Position numbers and translations under genes: made by a program
Notes under the pieces: model-generated
What the model saw: only the letters and a program-made list of their open reading frames with translations
What the model was told of the DNA's origin: nothing
Database searches by the model: none
Assembly: GCA_016931535.1 (NCBI GenBank)
Contig: JAFGEP010000076.1
Span: 1 to 64,000 of the forward strand
Reading direction: 5' to 3'
Length of the DNA: 64,000 bases
From: Bradymonadales bacterium
GTDB taxonomy: Bacteria; Myxococcota_A; Bradymonadia; JAFGEP01
Shown: positions 1-9,516 of the stretch, piece by piece
Position numbering within the stretch: the stretch's first letter is position 1
How the letters are laid out: each line of letters opens with the position of its first letter

Positions 1-1
1 C

Positions 2-970
2 GATGGCGATGCCGTGGGAGGGGATGGCTGCAGCGCCTCCTGCCAGGTGGAGCCCGGATACGACTGCAGCGGCGAGCCGAGCACCTGCACCCCTACCTGC
101 GGCAACGGCCAGATCGACCCCGGTGAAAGCTGCGATGACGGGGGCACCACCGCAGGAGACGGCTGCAGCCACATCTGCCAGATCGAAAACGGATACTCCT
201 GCAGCGGCCAACCCAGCGTCTGCGAGCCGACCTGCGGCAACGGCCAGCTGGATGAGGGAGAGGCCTGCGACGATGGCGACATCGCAGCGGGAGATGGCTG
301 CAACGGCATCTGCCAGGTCGAGAGTGGATACTCCTGCAGCGGGGACCCCAGCGTTTGCGAGCCGAACTGCGGCAACGGCCGGCTGGACCAGGGAGAGGGT
401 TGCGACGACGGCGGAACCGCCGAGGGAGACGGCTGCAACGGATCCTGCCAGGTCGAGCCGGGCTACACCTGCCAGGGGGAACCCAGCCAGTGCTCTACCG
501 ACCGGGACAACGACGGGCTGTCCGACATCGAGGAGGGGCTGTACCACACCGATCCGGACGACCCCGACTCGGACGATGATGGCCTGTTGGACGGCACCGA
601 GATCCATGGGGAGAACCCCACCGATCCGCTCTCCCCCGACACCGACGGCGACGGCCTTTGCGACGGCTCGGGGGCGATCGACGGGGTTTGTGAGGCCGGT
701 GAGGATAGGAACAACGACGGCTTCTGGGACTCCGACGAGACAGACCCCAACAACCCGGATACCGACGGCGGCACCGTGCTCGACGGGGTGGAGGTGGACC
801 GTGGCACCGATCCCCTGGATCCCGGTGACGACCTGCCGATCGCCACCGCCACCGAGCCCGAGGCCTGCAGTTGCAGCGGCAACCTGGCAAGCCGTCCGGC
901 GGCTGCCGTGGTCTGGCTCCTACTGGCAGGCTTCGTGGTGGTTGCGCGGCGGAAGGGCGAGTACCGGTAG
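2..970 (+). CDS. Cys-rich repeat surface protein, MYXO-CTERM-like tail (5' truncated)
   Basis: The reading frame is open from base 2, so the true start lies outside the window; the GTG at 14 falls inside a repeat and is not the start. About four cysteine-rich repeats of roughly 45 residues (CGNGxxDxGExCDDG, then GDGCxxxCQxExGYxCxG) match the Myxococcus cysteine-rich repeat family. They are followed by thrombospondin type 3-like calcium-binding repeats (DxDxDGLxD, about 490-800). The end has a CSCSG motif, one hydrophobic helix and an ARRKGEYR basic tail, the layout of MYXO-CTERM sorting signals, so the protein is probably exported and anchored at the cell surface. The ligand is unknown. It is convergent with the PilZ gene, 8 bases away. 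Confidence 0.85.
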   Translation, partial: DGDAVGGDGCSASCQVEPGYDCSGEPSTCTPTCGNGQIDPGESCDDGGTTAGDGCSHICQIENGYSCSGQPSVCEPTCGNGQLDEGEACDDGDIAAGDGCNGICQVESGYSCSGDPSVCEPNCGNGRLDQGEGCDDGGTAEGDGCNGSCQVEPGYTCQGEPSQCSTDRDNDGLSDIEEGLYHTDPDDPDSDDDGLLDGTEIHGENPTDPLSPDTDGDGLCDGSGAIDGVCEAGEDRNNDGFWDSDETDPNNPDTDGGTVLDGVEVDRGTDPLDPGDDLPIATATEPEACSCSGNLASRPAAAVVWLLLAGFVVVARRKGEYR

Positions 971-978
971 TCGGCCGG

Positions 979-1770
979 TCACACCTGGCCTGTGATCCCG
1001 AACCGGATCAGCGTGCGCCGGGAGTCATGGTCCAGCTCGGTGAAGCGGACGGTGAGGATGGCGGACTGGCCGTCCTCCTCTTCCTGGCAATGGGAGACTT
1101 TTCCCGAGATGGTGCAGACGCCTCCTGTGATGGGATGCACCACCCGCAGCTCCACCTCGCTGCCGTCACAGACCACCTGATCGGTGGCCACGACAAGGCT
1201 TCCGCCGAGAATCTCCTCGTTGATGAGCCTGATCAGCTTCTTGACGCTTGGGGGCATGACCTCCAGGGTGACCCGGGAAGGTACGGCTGGTTGGGCAAGG
1301 ATGCGCTGCGAGGAAGAGAGGGCTGAGCTACCTGAGGCGGCCATACCAGCGCCGGTCTTGGACCTGCGGAAATCCGCGGAGCCGCTTTGCGCGCCGTTCT
1401 CGGACTTGTGGGTCTGTTCCTCTTCGAGCTTGTCGACGAACTGATCCCATTTTTCACGTTCTTCCTTGTCCATGCTGAAGATGGCCAGCTCCATTCCAGC
1501 CGGTGTCTGCTGCGTGGCCTGGAACTTGGTGACGGCGTACTTCACATGGCAGAGGGTCTGGAGGTGGTCCAGCGGCGGCAGGATGAAATAGGCGGTGATG
1601 AGCTGGTTGACCGGCAACGGCTGCTCGGTCAACACGAACACCCCTTCCCGGCTGACCTGGGCGGTCTGGTATTGACCTTCCGGAGACTTGGGGATCTTGA
1701 CCTGGATCTCGCAGGGATATCGGGTGATCAAGCCGTAGGATCCGGACGGTGATTTGAAGCGGTTGGTCAT
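979..1770 (-). CDS. PilZ-like domain protein
   Basis: 263 residues. The N-terminal half contains a degenerate PilZ signature (a QVSREGVF segment equivalent to D/NxSxxG, with no clear RxxxR). The C-terminal half, after a Ser/Ala-rich linker, looks like a second beta-barrel of the same kind. PilZ domains bind cyclic di-GMP or act as adaptors; the weak motif means binding is uncertain. The ATG at 1770 is chosen because it lies 4 bases after the stop of the upstream TsaC gene, so the two are probably co-transcribed. The frame is open further upstream, but that part only mirrors the TsaC gene. Confidence 0.75.
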   Translation of the reverse strand: MTNRFKSPSGSYGLITRYPCEIQVKIPKSPEGQYQTAQVSREGVFVLTEQPLPVNQLITAYFILPPLDHLQTLCHVKYAVTKFQATQQTPAGMELAIFSMDKEEREKWDQFVDKLEEEQTHKSENGAQSGSADFRRSKTGAGMAASGSSALSSSQRILAQPAVPSRVTLEVMPPSVKKLIRLINEEILGGSLVVATDQVVCDGSEVELRVVHPITGGVCTISGKVSHCQEEEDGQSAILTVRFTELDHDSRRTLIRFGITGQV

Positions 1771-1774
1771 CTCG

Positions 1775-2419
1775 CTACCCCGCCACTGCCGCCAGGATCT
1801 GCGCCTCATCCAGGGCGCCGGGGCGCACGATCCGGATCTGCTCCCCTGCGATGTCCACCACGGTGGAGGGGGGAACGGGCGCCAGGTCGCCGGCATCGAG
1901 GAAGAGGTCGATCCGGTTGACGAAGTTCTTGCGCACCTGGGCGGGAGAGTAGGCGCCCTTTTTCCGCTCGATGTTGGCGCTCGAGACCAGCAGGGGGCCA
2001 CCGAAGGTGCGGACCAGGGTGCGGGCCACCGCGTTGGTGGGGACGCGTACCCCGAGCTTCCCGTTGACCTTGGTGATCCTGCGCACCAGCTTTTTGGAAA
2101 GGTTCAGCCGGGGCTCCACCAACAGGGTGAGGTGACCGGGCCAGAACTTGTCGATGAGTCGTCGGGCCAGTGGATCCAGTGCCACGGTGATGCGTTCGAG
2201 CATCTCCCGATCGGCCACGAAGGCGAGGGATGGGGCGTTCTGCGTGCGGTGCTTGGACTGGAAGAGGTTCTGGACGGCGTTTTCGGAGGCCAGGTTCGCC
2301 ACGATCCGATAGTTGGCGCCGCAGGGAAGGCAGATGAGGCCGTCGGAGGCCAGCACCTGGGCCGCCTCGCGGTACAGGCCGGAAGGAAGCTCGTCGTCTT
2401 TCAGCAAGATGGTTTTCAT
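1775..2419 (-). CDS. TsaC/YrdC/YciO-family threonylcarbamoyl-AMP synthase-like protein
   Basis: 214 residues. YrdC-fold proteins make threonylcarbamoyl-AMP from threonine, bicarbonate and ATP for the t6A base of tRNAs reading ANN codons. Seen here are the early nucleotide-binding segment with SKHRTQNAP (a KxR-type motif), a PGHLTLL segment and the SSAN motif typical of the family. The ATG at 2419 is preferred over an in-frame start at 2488 because the protein then begins at the usual family position, and a GGGG-rich stretch precedes it. YciO paralogues share these motifs, so the exact subfamily is open. It leads a two-gene unit with the PilZ gene. Confidence 0.8.
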   Translation of the reverse strand: MKTILLKDDELPSGLYREAAQVLASDGLICLPCGANYRIVANLASENAVQNLFQSKHRTQNAPSLAFVADREMLERITVALDPLARRLIDKFWPGHLTLLVEPRLNLSKKLVRRITKVNGKLGVRVPTNAVARTLVRTFGGPLLVSSANIERKKGAYSPAQVRKNFVNRIDLFLDAGDLAPVPPSTVVDIAGEQIRIVRPGALDEAQILAAVAG

Positions 2420-2605
2420 GGCACCCCACAGGGTTCGATCCGACGGGCCGATCGCGCCATCCGTCTGTTCCGTTTTTGCGCCAGTCACGAGACAATTGCA
2501 ACCTGGTCGGGGCGGTCATAGCCTGTCAGAGAGCATGGTGCGCCAGATCGACGGCCAGCATCGACGGACCGAGGAGGCCAGCTCGGCCGTGACAGCGGAG
2601 GGACT

Positions 2606-5600
2606 ATGGACACCATACCCCTGGGAGCTTTCGAGCTCATACACCGCTTGCGCAGCGGCGGGATGGGAGAGATCTGGCAGGGCGTTCATCGCACCCAGGG
2701 GGTGTCGGTGGCGGTCAAGGTGATCACCCGGGCCCATGCCCGCGAGCCCCGCTACCTGTCTGCCTTTCGCCACGAGGTCCAGGCCACGGCGCGGCTGGAG
2801 CATCCCGGGATCGTCATGCTGTTCGATGTGGGGGAGATCACCCACGAGGCGCAGGCAGCATCCGGCGGCGGATTGATCGCGAAGAGCCCCTACCTGGTCA
2901 TGGAGTATGCCAGCTATGGCTCCTTGAGCCAGGTGCCCCTCCCTCTGGCCTGGGGAGAGCTGTACACCCTGCTCCAGTTCCTGCTGGATGTGCTGGCCCA
3001 TGCCCATGCCCGAGGGGTCATCCACCGGGATCTCAAGCCGGGGAACATCCTGTTCTCCGGCCCCCAGGATTGGCGCCCGGGCCCCAAGCTGACCGACTTC
3101 GGCATCGCCCACGCCCTGGGAGGACAGTCGCAGGGGGTGCTGGCCCGGACCTCGATGGGCAGCCCACCGTACATGGCGCCCGAGCAGTGGCGCGACGAGT
3201 GGCGGGACTATGGCCCCTGGACCGATCTGTACGGGCTGGGCTGCCTGGCCTACCACCTGGCCACCGCCATGCTGCCGTTTTCCGGACAGGATCCGCTCCA
3301 GGTCGCCCGAGGCCACATGAGTCAACCTCCACCCCCCCTCGACCCCGGCCTCGGGCTTCCCGAGGGGTTCGAAGGCTGGTTGTTTCGCCTGCTTCAGAAG
3401 CATCCCAAGAACCGCTTCCAGCGGGCGGCGGATGCGGCCAGAGCGCTGCTGGCCCTTTCCGGCTCGGGTCCCAAGGGGTTCCCCCTGAGCTCGGGACCGC
3501 CAACCGGAGCTGGCGCCGACCAGGAGCAGGAGGAGCCGACCTCCGTGCTGCATGTCGCGGCTCGCCAGCTTCGAGAGAGCCCGACTCTGGTGCTCGAGTC
3601 GCAACCGACCGTGGAGATGGAGGTCCCCTCCTGGATCATCCATCCCGACCAGGGCGAGCAGCCCCTGTGCGCTATCCCCGCTCCCATGGTGCCGGACTCC
3701 TGGGAACGACCGGCGACTCCCCATCGCTCCATGCAACTGGTGGGAACCGGCCTGGGCTTGTACGGTTTGCGCCCCATCCCCCTGGTGAACCGCAAGAACG
3801 AGCTGGATGTGCTATGGCGCGCTTTTCAGGAAGTACAGGCACAAAAGAGACCCTCTTTGGTCCTGGTGACCGGCTCTGCCGGCTATGGCAAGAGCTGTCT
3901 TGTCGAGTGGATGTGTGAGCGATGCCACGAGGTGGGGGCGGCCACCATCCTGAAGGCGGTGCACAGCCCCATCGCGGGGCTCGGCTCCGGTCTGTCCCGC
4001 ATGGTGGCCCACCAGTTGCACACGGCAGGCCTGACCCGGCAGGCGGTGCTGGAGAGAGCCAGGCAGCTGGTCGAGGCCCAGGGGTACAGGCAGGAGTACG
4101 AGTGGCAAGCGTTGACCGAGCTGGTGGCTCCCGCCTCGAGGCCGGAAGATCTCGGGTCAGGCCCCACGGTTCGCTTCGGACAGGCGGTGGAGCGCTACGC
4201 CCTCATCCGTCGGTTGCTGGAGCGGCTCTGCGCCGAGCGGCCCTGCGTGGTCTGGCTGGATGACGTGCAATGGGGCCACGATGCGCTGTGCTTTGCCGAG
4301 TACATGGTTTGCGAGCCCAGTCCGAACCCGTTGCCGGTCCTGCTGTTGGCGACGGTGGAACAGGAGGCGCTGGCTTCCCGGCCGGTCGAGGAGGCCCAGG
4401 TCAAGCAGCTGCTGAAAAGGCGCCGGACCCGCCAGCTGGCCGTGGGTCCCCTCGCGCCCCAGCACCGGCTGGAGTTGATCTCCAACCTGCTCCGGCTGGA
4501 GGGCGATCTGGTCCACCTGGTGGACCGTCGCACCGAAGGCAACCCGCTCTTTGCCGTCCAGCTGGTGGGCGACTGGGTCCGTCGCGGTGTCCTGGTGGTG
4601 GGACAGACCGGCTTCGTGGTCAAGGCTACGGAACATGCCCGGCTACCCGACGATATCCACATGCTGTGGGTGATTCGACTGGAGCGGGCCCTGGATGAGT
4701 ACGCCACCCCTGCCGGCGGGGGGGCGATCAACACCCGCCTCCGGGTGGAGGGGGAGATCGCTCTGGAGGTGGCCAGCGTGCTGGGAGGGCACATCGACTG
4801 GACCGAATGGGAGGTCGCCTGCAAGCACAGCGGCATCGCCAGCCACATCGACCTGGTGGATGCCCTGATCGGTGCCAGGTTGGCCTACCGCGGGCAAACG
4901 AGCTGGACCTTCGAGCACACCATGCTGTGCGAGAGCCTGCAGCGGCTGGCGCACGAGCGGGGTCGATGGGCGGCCCACCACAGGGCCTGTGCCGCCATGC
5001 TGGAGTCGCTGCATCCTACGAAGACGAAGATCCAGTGCGAACGGCTAGGGCTCCACCTGTTCGAGGCCGGGGAGATGGAGGCTGCCCTCGATCCCCTGAT
5101 CCAGGGCGTGTTTCAGCGGGTGCGCCACAAGGAGACCCGCTCCGCCCTTCGCCTGCTCGATCTGCGGGAGAGAGCGCTGGAGGGGCTTCGAGTGGGTGGC
5201 AACGACCTGCGGCTGGCCAAGGGCTGGTTGTTGCGGGCCCGCATCCTCAACGACCAGGCCGACTGGGCGGGGGCGCTTGGCTGGGCGCGTCGAGCCGCCG
5301 ATGCGGCGCGGGTCATCGGCTCCGACCTGGTGATGGCAGAAGCGCTCTACGTGGAAGGGCAGACGCTGCGCCAACAGGGGCAGATCGAAGAGGCGCTGCA
5401 ACGGTACGAGAGGGCCATCCGGCTCTTTCGGCCCCTGGATGCCCCCATGCTCCTGGCCCGCTGCCTGCTATACTATGCCTACGCTCTGCTGCCGGTCGGA
5501 GAGCTGGAGCGCGCCTGGACCTGCCTGGAAGAGGCCCAGTCCCTCTCGCTCGAGGCGGGAGAGGAGGAGACCTGGGTGGATTGCCTGCAGGGTCTGGCCC

Positions 5601-6217
5601 AGGTCTCGCTGGAGCGGGGCGACCTGCCCCGAGCCCGCGCGCTGACCGAGCAAGCCCTCGCCTACTATACCCGGGAGGGCAACCGATACGGTATGGCGGG
5701 TTGCCTCAACAACCTGGGAGAGTGCCAGCGGCTGCAGGGGGATCTCGACGGAGCCCGGGGCCACTACCAGAAGTCCATGGAGCTGTTGGAATCCCTCGGC
5801 TTGCTGGTGAATACCTTTTCGATCCGACTCAACCTGGCGCTCCTCCTGCTCCAGACACGTCGCTTCGCCGAAGCCCGACAGGAGATCGAGACGGCCGCTC
5901 GGCTCATGAAGCAGCGCAACCTCCAGATCAGACTCGGATCCGCACACTGCCTCAACCTGGCCGCCATCGCCGGCAACCGGGACTGGGCCGCCTGGGACCG
6001 GACCGTCAAACAGGTGCTGGCCTTCACCCAACGGTCCGGCATGGCCGAGCGCGACAACGCCTGGGCGCTGCAGCTCGCCGGTGACCTGGCCTTCGAAGGG
6101 GGACAGCTGGAGCGGGCCCGACAGGCCTACCACCTGGCAGCAAGCCTGTGGGACGCGCTGGGCGCCCGCGACCAGGTGAAACAGGTCCAGACCAGCCTGG
6201 CGCGATGCCGCCAGTGA
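2606..6217 (+). CDS. Ser/Thr protein kinase fused to AAA-type ATPase and TPR repeats
   Basis: 1,203 residues. An N-terminal Hanks-type kinase (about 8-275) has a glycine loop RSGGMGEIW, lysine 38 in VAVKV, HRDLKPGN (Asp142), DFG (164-166) and APEQW, so it looks catalytically intact. After a Pro/Gln-rich linker comes a STAND/AAA_16-like ATPase with Walker A GSAGYGKS (423-430) and Walker B VVWLDD (about 548). The last third (about 830-1200) is TPR. This matches PknK-like multidomain regulators common in myxobacteria, which phosphorylate partners in response to signals sensed by the ATPase/TPR part. The ATG at 2606 follows GGAGGG. It is probably cytosolic, as no membrane segment is seen. The target is unknown. 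Confidence 0.9.
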   Translation: MDTIPLGAFELIHRLRSGGMGEIWQGVHRTQGVSVAVKVITRAHAREPRYLSAFRHEVQATARLEHPGIVMLFDVGEITHEAQAASGGGLIAKSPYLVMEYASYGSLSQVPLPLAWGELYTLLQFLLDVLAHAHARGVIHRDLKPGNILFSGPQDWRPGPKLTDFGIAHALGGQSQGVLARTSMGSPPYMAPEQWRDEWRDYGPWTDLYGLGCLAYHLATAMLPFSGQDPLQVARGHMSQPPPPLDPGLGLPEGFEGWLFRLLQKHPKNRFQRAADAARALLALSGSGPKGFPLSSGPPTGAGADQEQEEPTSVLHVAARQLRESPTLVLESQPTVEMEVPSWIIHPDQGEQPLCAIPAPMVPDSWERPATPHRSMQLVGTGLGLYGLRPIPLVNRKNELDVLWRAFQEVQAQKRPSLVLVTGSAGYGKSCLVEWMCERCHEVGAATILKAVHSPIAGLGSGLSRMVAHQLHTAGLTRQAVLERARQLVEAQGYRQEYEWQALTELVAPASRPEDLGSGPTVRFGQAVERYALIRRLLERLCAERPCVVWLDDVQWGHDALCFAEYMVCEPSPNPLPVLLLATVEQEALASRPVEEAQVKQLLKRRRTRQLAVGPLAPQHRLELISNLLRLEGDLVHLVDRRTEGNPLFAVQLVGDWVRRGVLVVGQTGFVVKATEHARLPDDIHMLWVIRLERALDEYATPAGGGAINTRLRVEGEIALEVASVLGGHIDWTEWEVACKHSGIASHIDLVDALIGARLAYRGQTSWTFEHTMLCESLQRLAHERGRWAAHHRACAAMLESLHPTKTKIQCERLGLHLFEAGEMEAALDPLIQGVFQRVRHKETRSALRLLDLRERALEGLRVGGNDLRLAKGWLLRARILNDQADWAGALGWARRAADAARVIGSDLVMAEALYVEGQTLRQQGQIEEALQRYERAIRLFRPLDAPMLLARCLLYYAYALLPVGELERAWTCLEEAQSLSLEAGEEETWVDCLQGLAQVSLERGDLPRARALTEQALAYYTREGNRYGMAGCLNNLGECQRLQGDLDGARGHYQKSMELLESLGLLVNTFSIRLNLALLLLQTRRFAEARQEIETAARLMKQRNLQIRLGSAHCLNLAAIAGNRDWAAWDRTVKQVLAFTQRSGMAERDNAWALQLAGDLAFEGGQLERARQAYHLAASLWDALGARDQVKQVQTSLARCRQ

Positions 6218-6229
6218 AGGACCGTTCCC

Positions 6230-7168
6230 TCAGTCGCAGATGATCCGCTCGGAGAAGCTCTCGCGCCTATAGTAGACCCCGTCCACCCGTAGCCGCTCGG
6301 GCAGCTGGACCTTTCGACCGGCCTTCTCTTCTCGCTCGGGGCCCTTGGCGGGCCAGTTCTCGCACCAATGGGTGTAAGCGGCCCGAGCCTGGATCCCGAT
6401 CTCCCCGTCCATCCAGCGGGCGGCCTCGGCCAGGATCTCCCCGGCATTGTCGGAGTCCACCTTGGACAAGGCCCACATGGCCGTGATCTGGGGCTCGCCG
6501 GAACCCTCCAGGACCAGGTCCTCGATCAGCTCCAGCTCCTTGTCGGTTCCCACCTCTACCAGGGCCTGGATCACCTCGAAGCGTACGCCCCGATCCGGGT
6601 GGTCCACCAGCCCCTTCAAGACCTCCCGCGCCGCCTCTTTCTCCACGCAACGGACCACGAAGGCCCCGGTGGCGATCCAGTCGGGGTCCCCCGATGCGAG
6701 GGCCTGTCTTCCCGCCTGGCGGATCTCGTTGGTGTTGGCCACGCAGGCGGCGATCTCCAGGGCAAGCTGCCTGAGCTCGGCCCGCTGGTCTTCCTGCCGG
6801 TATAGCGCCATCAGTCGCACGACCTCCCGGTCGATCTCTTCGCGGGCCAGCAGAGGCGGGTTGCGGGGGTTCTGACCCTTTTCGACCTCCCCAAGGGCGG
6901 TGTCGGCCACGACCAGGGTGGCCGAGATGGCGCGCATCGCCTCGATCCTGGTTCTGAGGCCGACGGTGGGGTTGAGTGCCAGCTTGAACAGGGGCCCCAG
7001 AAAGGACCGATTGCTCTCCAGGTAGATCGCCTCCGTGACCAGGGCCAGCCCCTCTCTGTCCCGGGCGGCGATCACCACCTCGATGGCATCCTCGACGTAC
7101 TCTTGGTTGCGCTGGTCCTTCAGGAAACTCTCCAGCACCCCGATCGCTTCCTCCGGTGTTAACGGCAT
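6230..7168 (-). CDS. HEAT-repeat protein
   Basis: 312 residues, almost all alpha-helical pairs of the HEAT type (for example GVRFEVIQALVEVG and ITAMWALSKVD). These form scaffold-like solenoids that bind other proteins; no catalytic motif is seen. The ATG at 7168 is chosen because a strong GAGGAGAGG ribosome site precedes it; an in-frame start 39 bases upstream lacks this. It ends 12 bases from the kinase gene on the opposite strand and is divergent from the Fe-S protein gene. The function is unknown. Confidence 0.75.
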   Translation of the reverse strand: MPLTPEEAIGVLESFLKDQRNQEYVEDAIEVVIAARDREGLALVTEAIYLESNRSFLGPLFKLALNPTVGLRTRIEAMRAISATLVVADTALGEVEKGQNPRNPPLLAREEIDREVVRLMALYRQEDQRAELRQLALEIAACVANTNEIRQAGRQALASGDPDWIATGAFVVRCVEKEAAREVLKGLVDHPDRGVRFEVIQALVEVGTDKELELIEDLVLEGSGEPQITAMWALSKVDSDNAGEILAEAARWMDGEIGIQARAAYTHWCENWPAKGPEREEKAGRKVQLPERLRVDGVYYRRESFSERIICD

Positions 7169-7428
7169 GACCTCTCCTCGGAACGAGCCACGGTTCGATT
7201 CCTCCAAGGCGCTCCAGCATCACCCCGGCATTTGGCAGGTCCACCCCTCTCCCTGGGGCAGGGGCGCTCTTGGCCTCGATCGGCTCATTCTAGATCCGGC
7301 CCCCGGTGCCAGGCAACCCGTCCTGCCGCTCGAAATCAATCCCGCCCCCCGTTTTTTTCGGTGACACCCGTGTGCGGCTCGAGTAGCCTGCAAACCTGCG
7401 GGTCCAAACGACACGGGAGGCACAGATC
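7169..7428. other. Divergent intergenic region
   Basis: 260 bases between the HEAT gene (minus) and the Fe-S protein gene (plus), expected to hold both promoters. I see the two ribosome sites at its ends, a run of C and a run of seven T near 7350-7360, but no convincing -35/-10 pair. A T-loop-like GGTTCGATTCC near 7191 has no matching stems and is not a tRNA. Confidence 0.4.
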
Positions 7429-8736
7429 TTGGGCCATCTACACAACAACGACGCCCTGTACCGCAAGCTCCAGCGCCATCTCGACACCTCTTTGACCGGT
7501 GCTCCCGAGTCGCCCACCTTCCTGCGCATCCTGAAGATCCTGTTCAAGCCCGAGGAGGCCGAGCTGGCGACCAGGCTGCCTTTTTCCCCCCGTTCCCTTC
7601 ACTCTCTTTCCCAGCGGTTGGCCCTGCCCGAGCGGGAGCTGGCCGATCGGATCTCCGAGATGGCACAGCGTGGGCTGGTGGTGGACCTGGAGCTCAAAGG
7701 GCGCCGCTACGTCATGCTGGCGCCAGTGGTGATCGGTTTTTTCGAGTACACCTTCATGCGGGCTCGAGAGGACCTGCCGATGAAGGAGCTGGCCGAGCTG
7801 TTCGAGACCTACATGCTGCGGGAAGGCGAGCTGGCTCATACGGTCTTTACGGGCCAGACCCAGGTCGGCCGGGCGCTGGTGCGCGAGGAGGCCCTGCCGG
7901 AAAGGGACTACACCGAGATTCTCGACTGGGAGCGCGCCAGCCGCATCTTGGAGGAGGCTCGGGCGATCGGCGTCTCCCTGTGCGCCTGCCGCCATCACCA
8001 CAGCCACCTGGGCACCGCCTGTGACCGCCCTCAGCGCACCTGCCTCTCGTTGGACTATGGCGCCAGGGCCATGATCGGGGCCGGTATCGCCGAGGCCATC
8101 AGCAACGCCGAGGCGCTGGCCATCCTCGAGCAGTGCAAGGAGGCCGGGCTGGTGCAGACCGGCGACAATGTCCAGAGAAACCTCACCTACATGTGCAACT
8201 GCTGCGGCTGCTGCTGCGGCATGATCCAGGCCATCAAGACCTACGACATCAAGAATGCCATCGTCTCCTCCAACTGGATCATGCAGGTGGACAGCCAACG
8301 CTGCACCGGTTGCGGCAAGTGTGCCAAGGCCTGCCCGGTGGGCGCCATCGACATCGTCGAGAGGGTCAAGGGCGACAAGCGATCCCGTCGGGCCGTGCTG
8401 GATGAGAGCCTCTGCCTGGGCTGCGGCGTGTGCCATTCCTCCTGCAGTGTGGGCGCCATCTCCATGAGATCCCGTGAAAAACGGGTCTTCACCCCCGAAG
8501 GGGCGTTCGACAAGACCGTGGCCATGGCCATCGAGCGGGGGAAGCTCGCCCACCTCCTCTTCGACGATCCGGAGAAGCTCAGCCACCGGGCGCTGGCCCG
8601 GATGATCGAGGTCCTCCAGAAATCTCCGCCCTACAAGGCCGCCATGGCCATCGAGCCGCTGCGCTCGGTTTTCCTGAAGTCTCTGGTCAAGGGGGCGGCC
8701 AAGGTCTCCGCCAAGATGGTCCGAAAGGTGGAGTAA
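7429..8736 (+). CDS. Ferredoxin-type 2x[4Fe-4S] protein with helical N-terminal domain
   Basis: 435 residues. It starts at a TTG 10 bases after GGGAGGC. The N-terminal part (about 40-95) looks like a winged-helix domain. A CACRHHHSHLG segment lies near residue 185, an unusual CNCCGCCCG cluster at about 256-264, and two ferredoxin motifs follow: CTGCGKCAKACP at about 292-303 and CLGCGVCHSSC at about 329-339, the latter with SVGAI instead of the usual CP. It should carry two [4Fe-4S] clusters plus a further Cys-rich site. Related proteins occur in anaerobes; the electron partner is unknown. It stands alone, convergent with the YggS gene. Confidence 0.85.
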   Translation: MGHLHNNDALYRKLQRHLDTSLTGAPESPTFLRILKILFKPEEAELATRLPFSPRSLHSLSQRLALPERELADRISEMAQRGLVVDLELKGRRYVMLAPVVIGFFEYTFMRAREDLPMKELAELFETYMLREGELAHTVFTGQTQVGRALVREEALPERDYTEILDWERASRILEEARAIGVSLCACRHHHSHLGTACDRPQRTCLSLDYGARAMIGAGIAEAISNAEALAILEQCKEAGLVQTGDNVQRNLTYMCNCCGCCCGMIQAIKTYDIKNAIVSSNWIMQVDSQRCTGCGKCAKACPVGAIDIVERVKGDKRSRRAVLDESLCLGCGVCHSSCSVGAISMRSREKRVFTPEGAFDKTVAMAIERGKLAHLLFDDPEKLSHRALARMIEVLQKSPPYKAAMAIEPLRSVFLKSLVKGAAKVSAKMVRKVE

Positions 8737-8785
8737 GCCGAGGAGTCGTGCGGCAGCCCAGGAATCTCGGGGCGACGCGCCAGAC

Positions 8786-9475
8786 TCAAGCCCGGGCAAT
8801 GGCGCAGCTTGGCGGCCCAAAGATGAGGGTGCCCAGCCGTACCATGGTGGCCCCCTCTTCCACCGCCACCTGGTAGGTGTCCGACATCCCCATCGACAGG
8901 ATATCTGGGGAGGTTGAAGGGAGCTCCAGGGACTTGAGATGGTCCAGCAAGGCGCGGGTCCGGGCGAAGTAGGGCCTGCTCTCGCGAGGATCGCCCGAGG
9001 CAGGGCCCATGGTCATCAGGCCCCGAAGCGCAAGGTGCTCCATGCCGGCGATCGAGCGGGCGAGGGCCTCCAGCGACTCCGCATCCGGTGGGAAACCGGA
9101 CTTGGCTGGCTCCCGGGCGACGTTGATCTCGACCAGGATGGGGACGACGCGCCCGAGGCGGGCGGCCCGTTGTTCGATGTGTTGAGCCCGGGCCAGACTG
9201 TTCACGGTCTGGATGAGGTCGAAAAGCTGCAACGCCTTGTTGATCTTGTTGGTCTGCAGCTCACCGATCAGGTGCCAGCGGACAGCGGCCGCCCGTTCAC
9301 CCAGCGACTGGATGAGCCGTCCGGCCTCCTGGACGTAGTTGTGCCCCAGCTCGGTCGCTCCCGCCTCGATCGCTTGCAGGATCTCCGGAGTCGAGTGGCC
9401 TTTGCAGGCCAGCACCAGGGTGACATGGTCGGGCAGCTCTTCCCGGATTTTCCGGTATGACCTCGCGATGTCCAT
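8786..9475 (-). CDS. YggS/PROSC-family pyridoxal-phosphate homeostasis protein
   Basis: 229 residues, the usual family length. The family binds PLP through a lysine near the N-terminus (ACKGHS segment here) and buffers free PLP; it is not a known enzyme. Other family marks are GHNYVQE, RWHLIGELQTNK and the C-terminal LSMGMSDTYQVAVEEGATMVRLGTLIFG. The ATG at 9475 has AGGA upstream; a long open extension to 10324 only mirrors the neighbouring TPR gene. It lies 41 bases downstream of the giant TPR gene on the same strand and could be read with it. Confidence 0.9.
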   Translation of the reverse strand: MDIARSYRKIREELPDHVTLVLACKGHSTPEILQAIEAGATELGHNYVQEAGRLIQSLGERAAAVRWHLIGELQTNKINKALQLFDLIQTVNSLARAQHIEQRAARLGRVVPILVEINVAREPAKSGFPPDAESLEALARSIAGMEHLALRGLMTMGPASGDPRESRPYFARTRALLDHLKSLELPSTSPDILSMGMSDTYQVAVEEGATMVRLGTLIFGPPSCAIARA

Positions 9476-9516
9476 ATCCACCGATTCCTGCGTCAGCGGT
9501 TGGTTATCAGGCCGGC

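Noticed and set aside
7190..7200. GGTTCGATTCC T-loop-like sequence
   Set aside because: No complementary stems or acceptor arm, so not a tRNA. A similar GGTTCGATCC near 2432 was rejected for the same reason.
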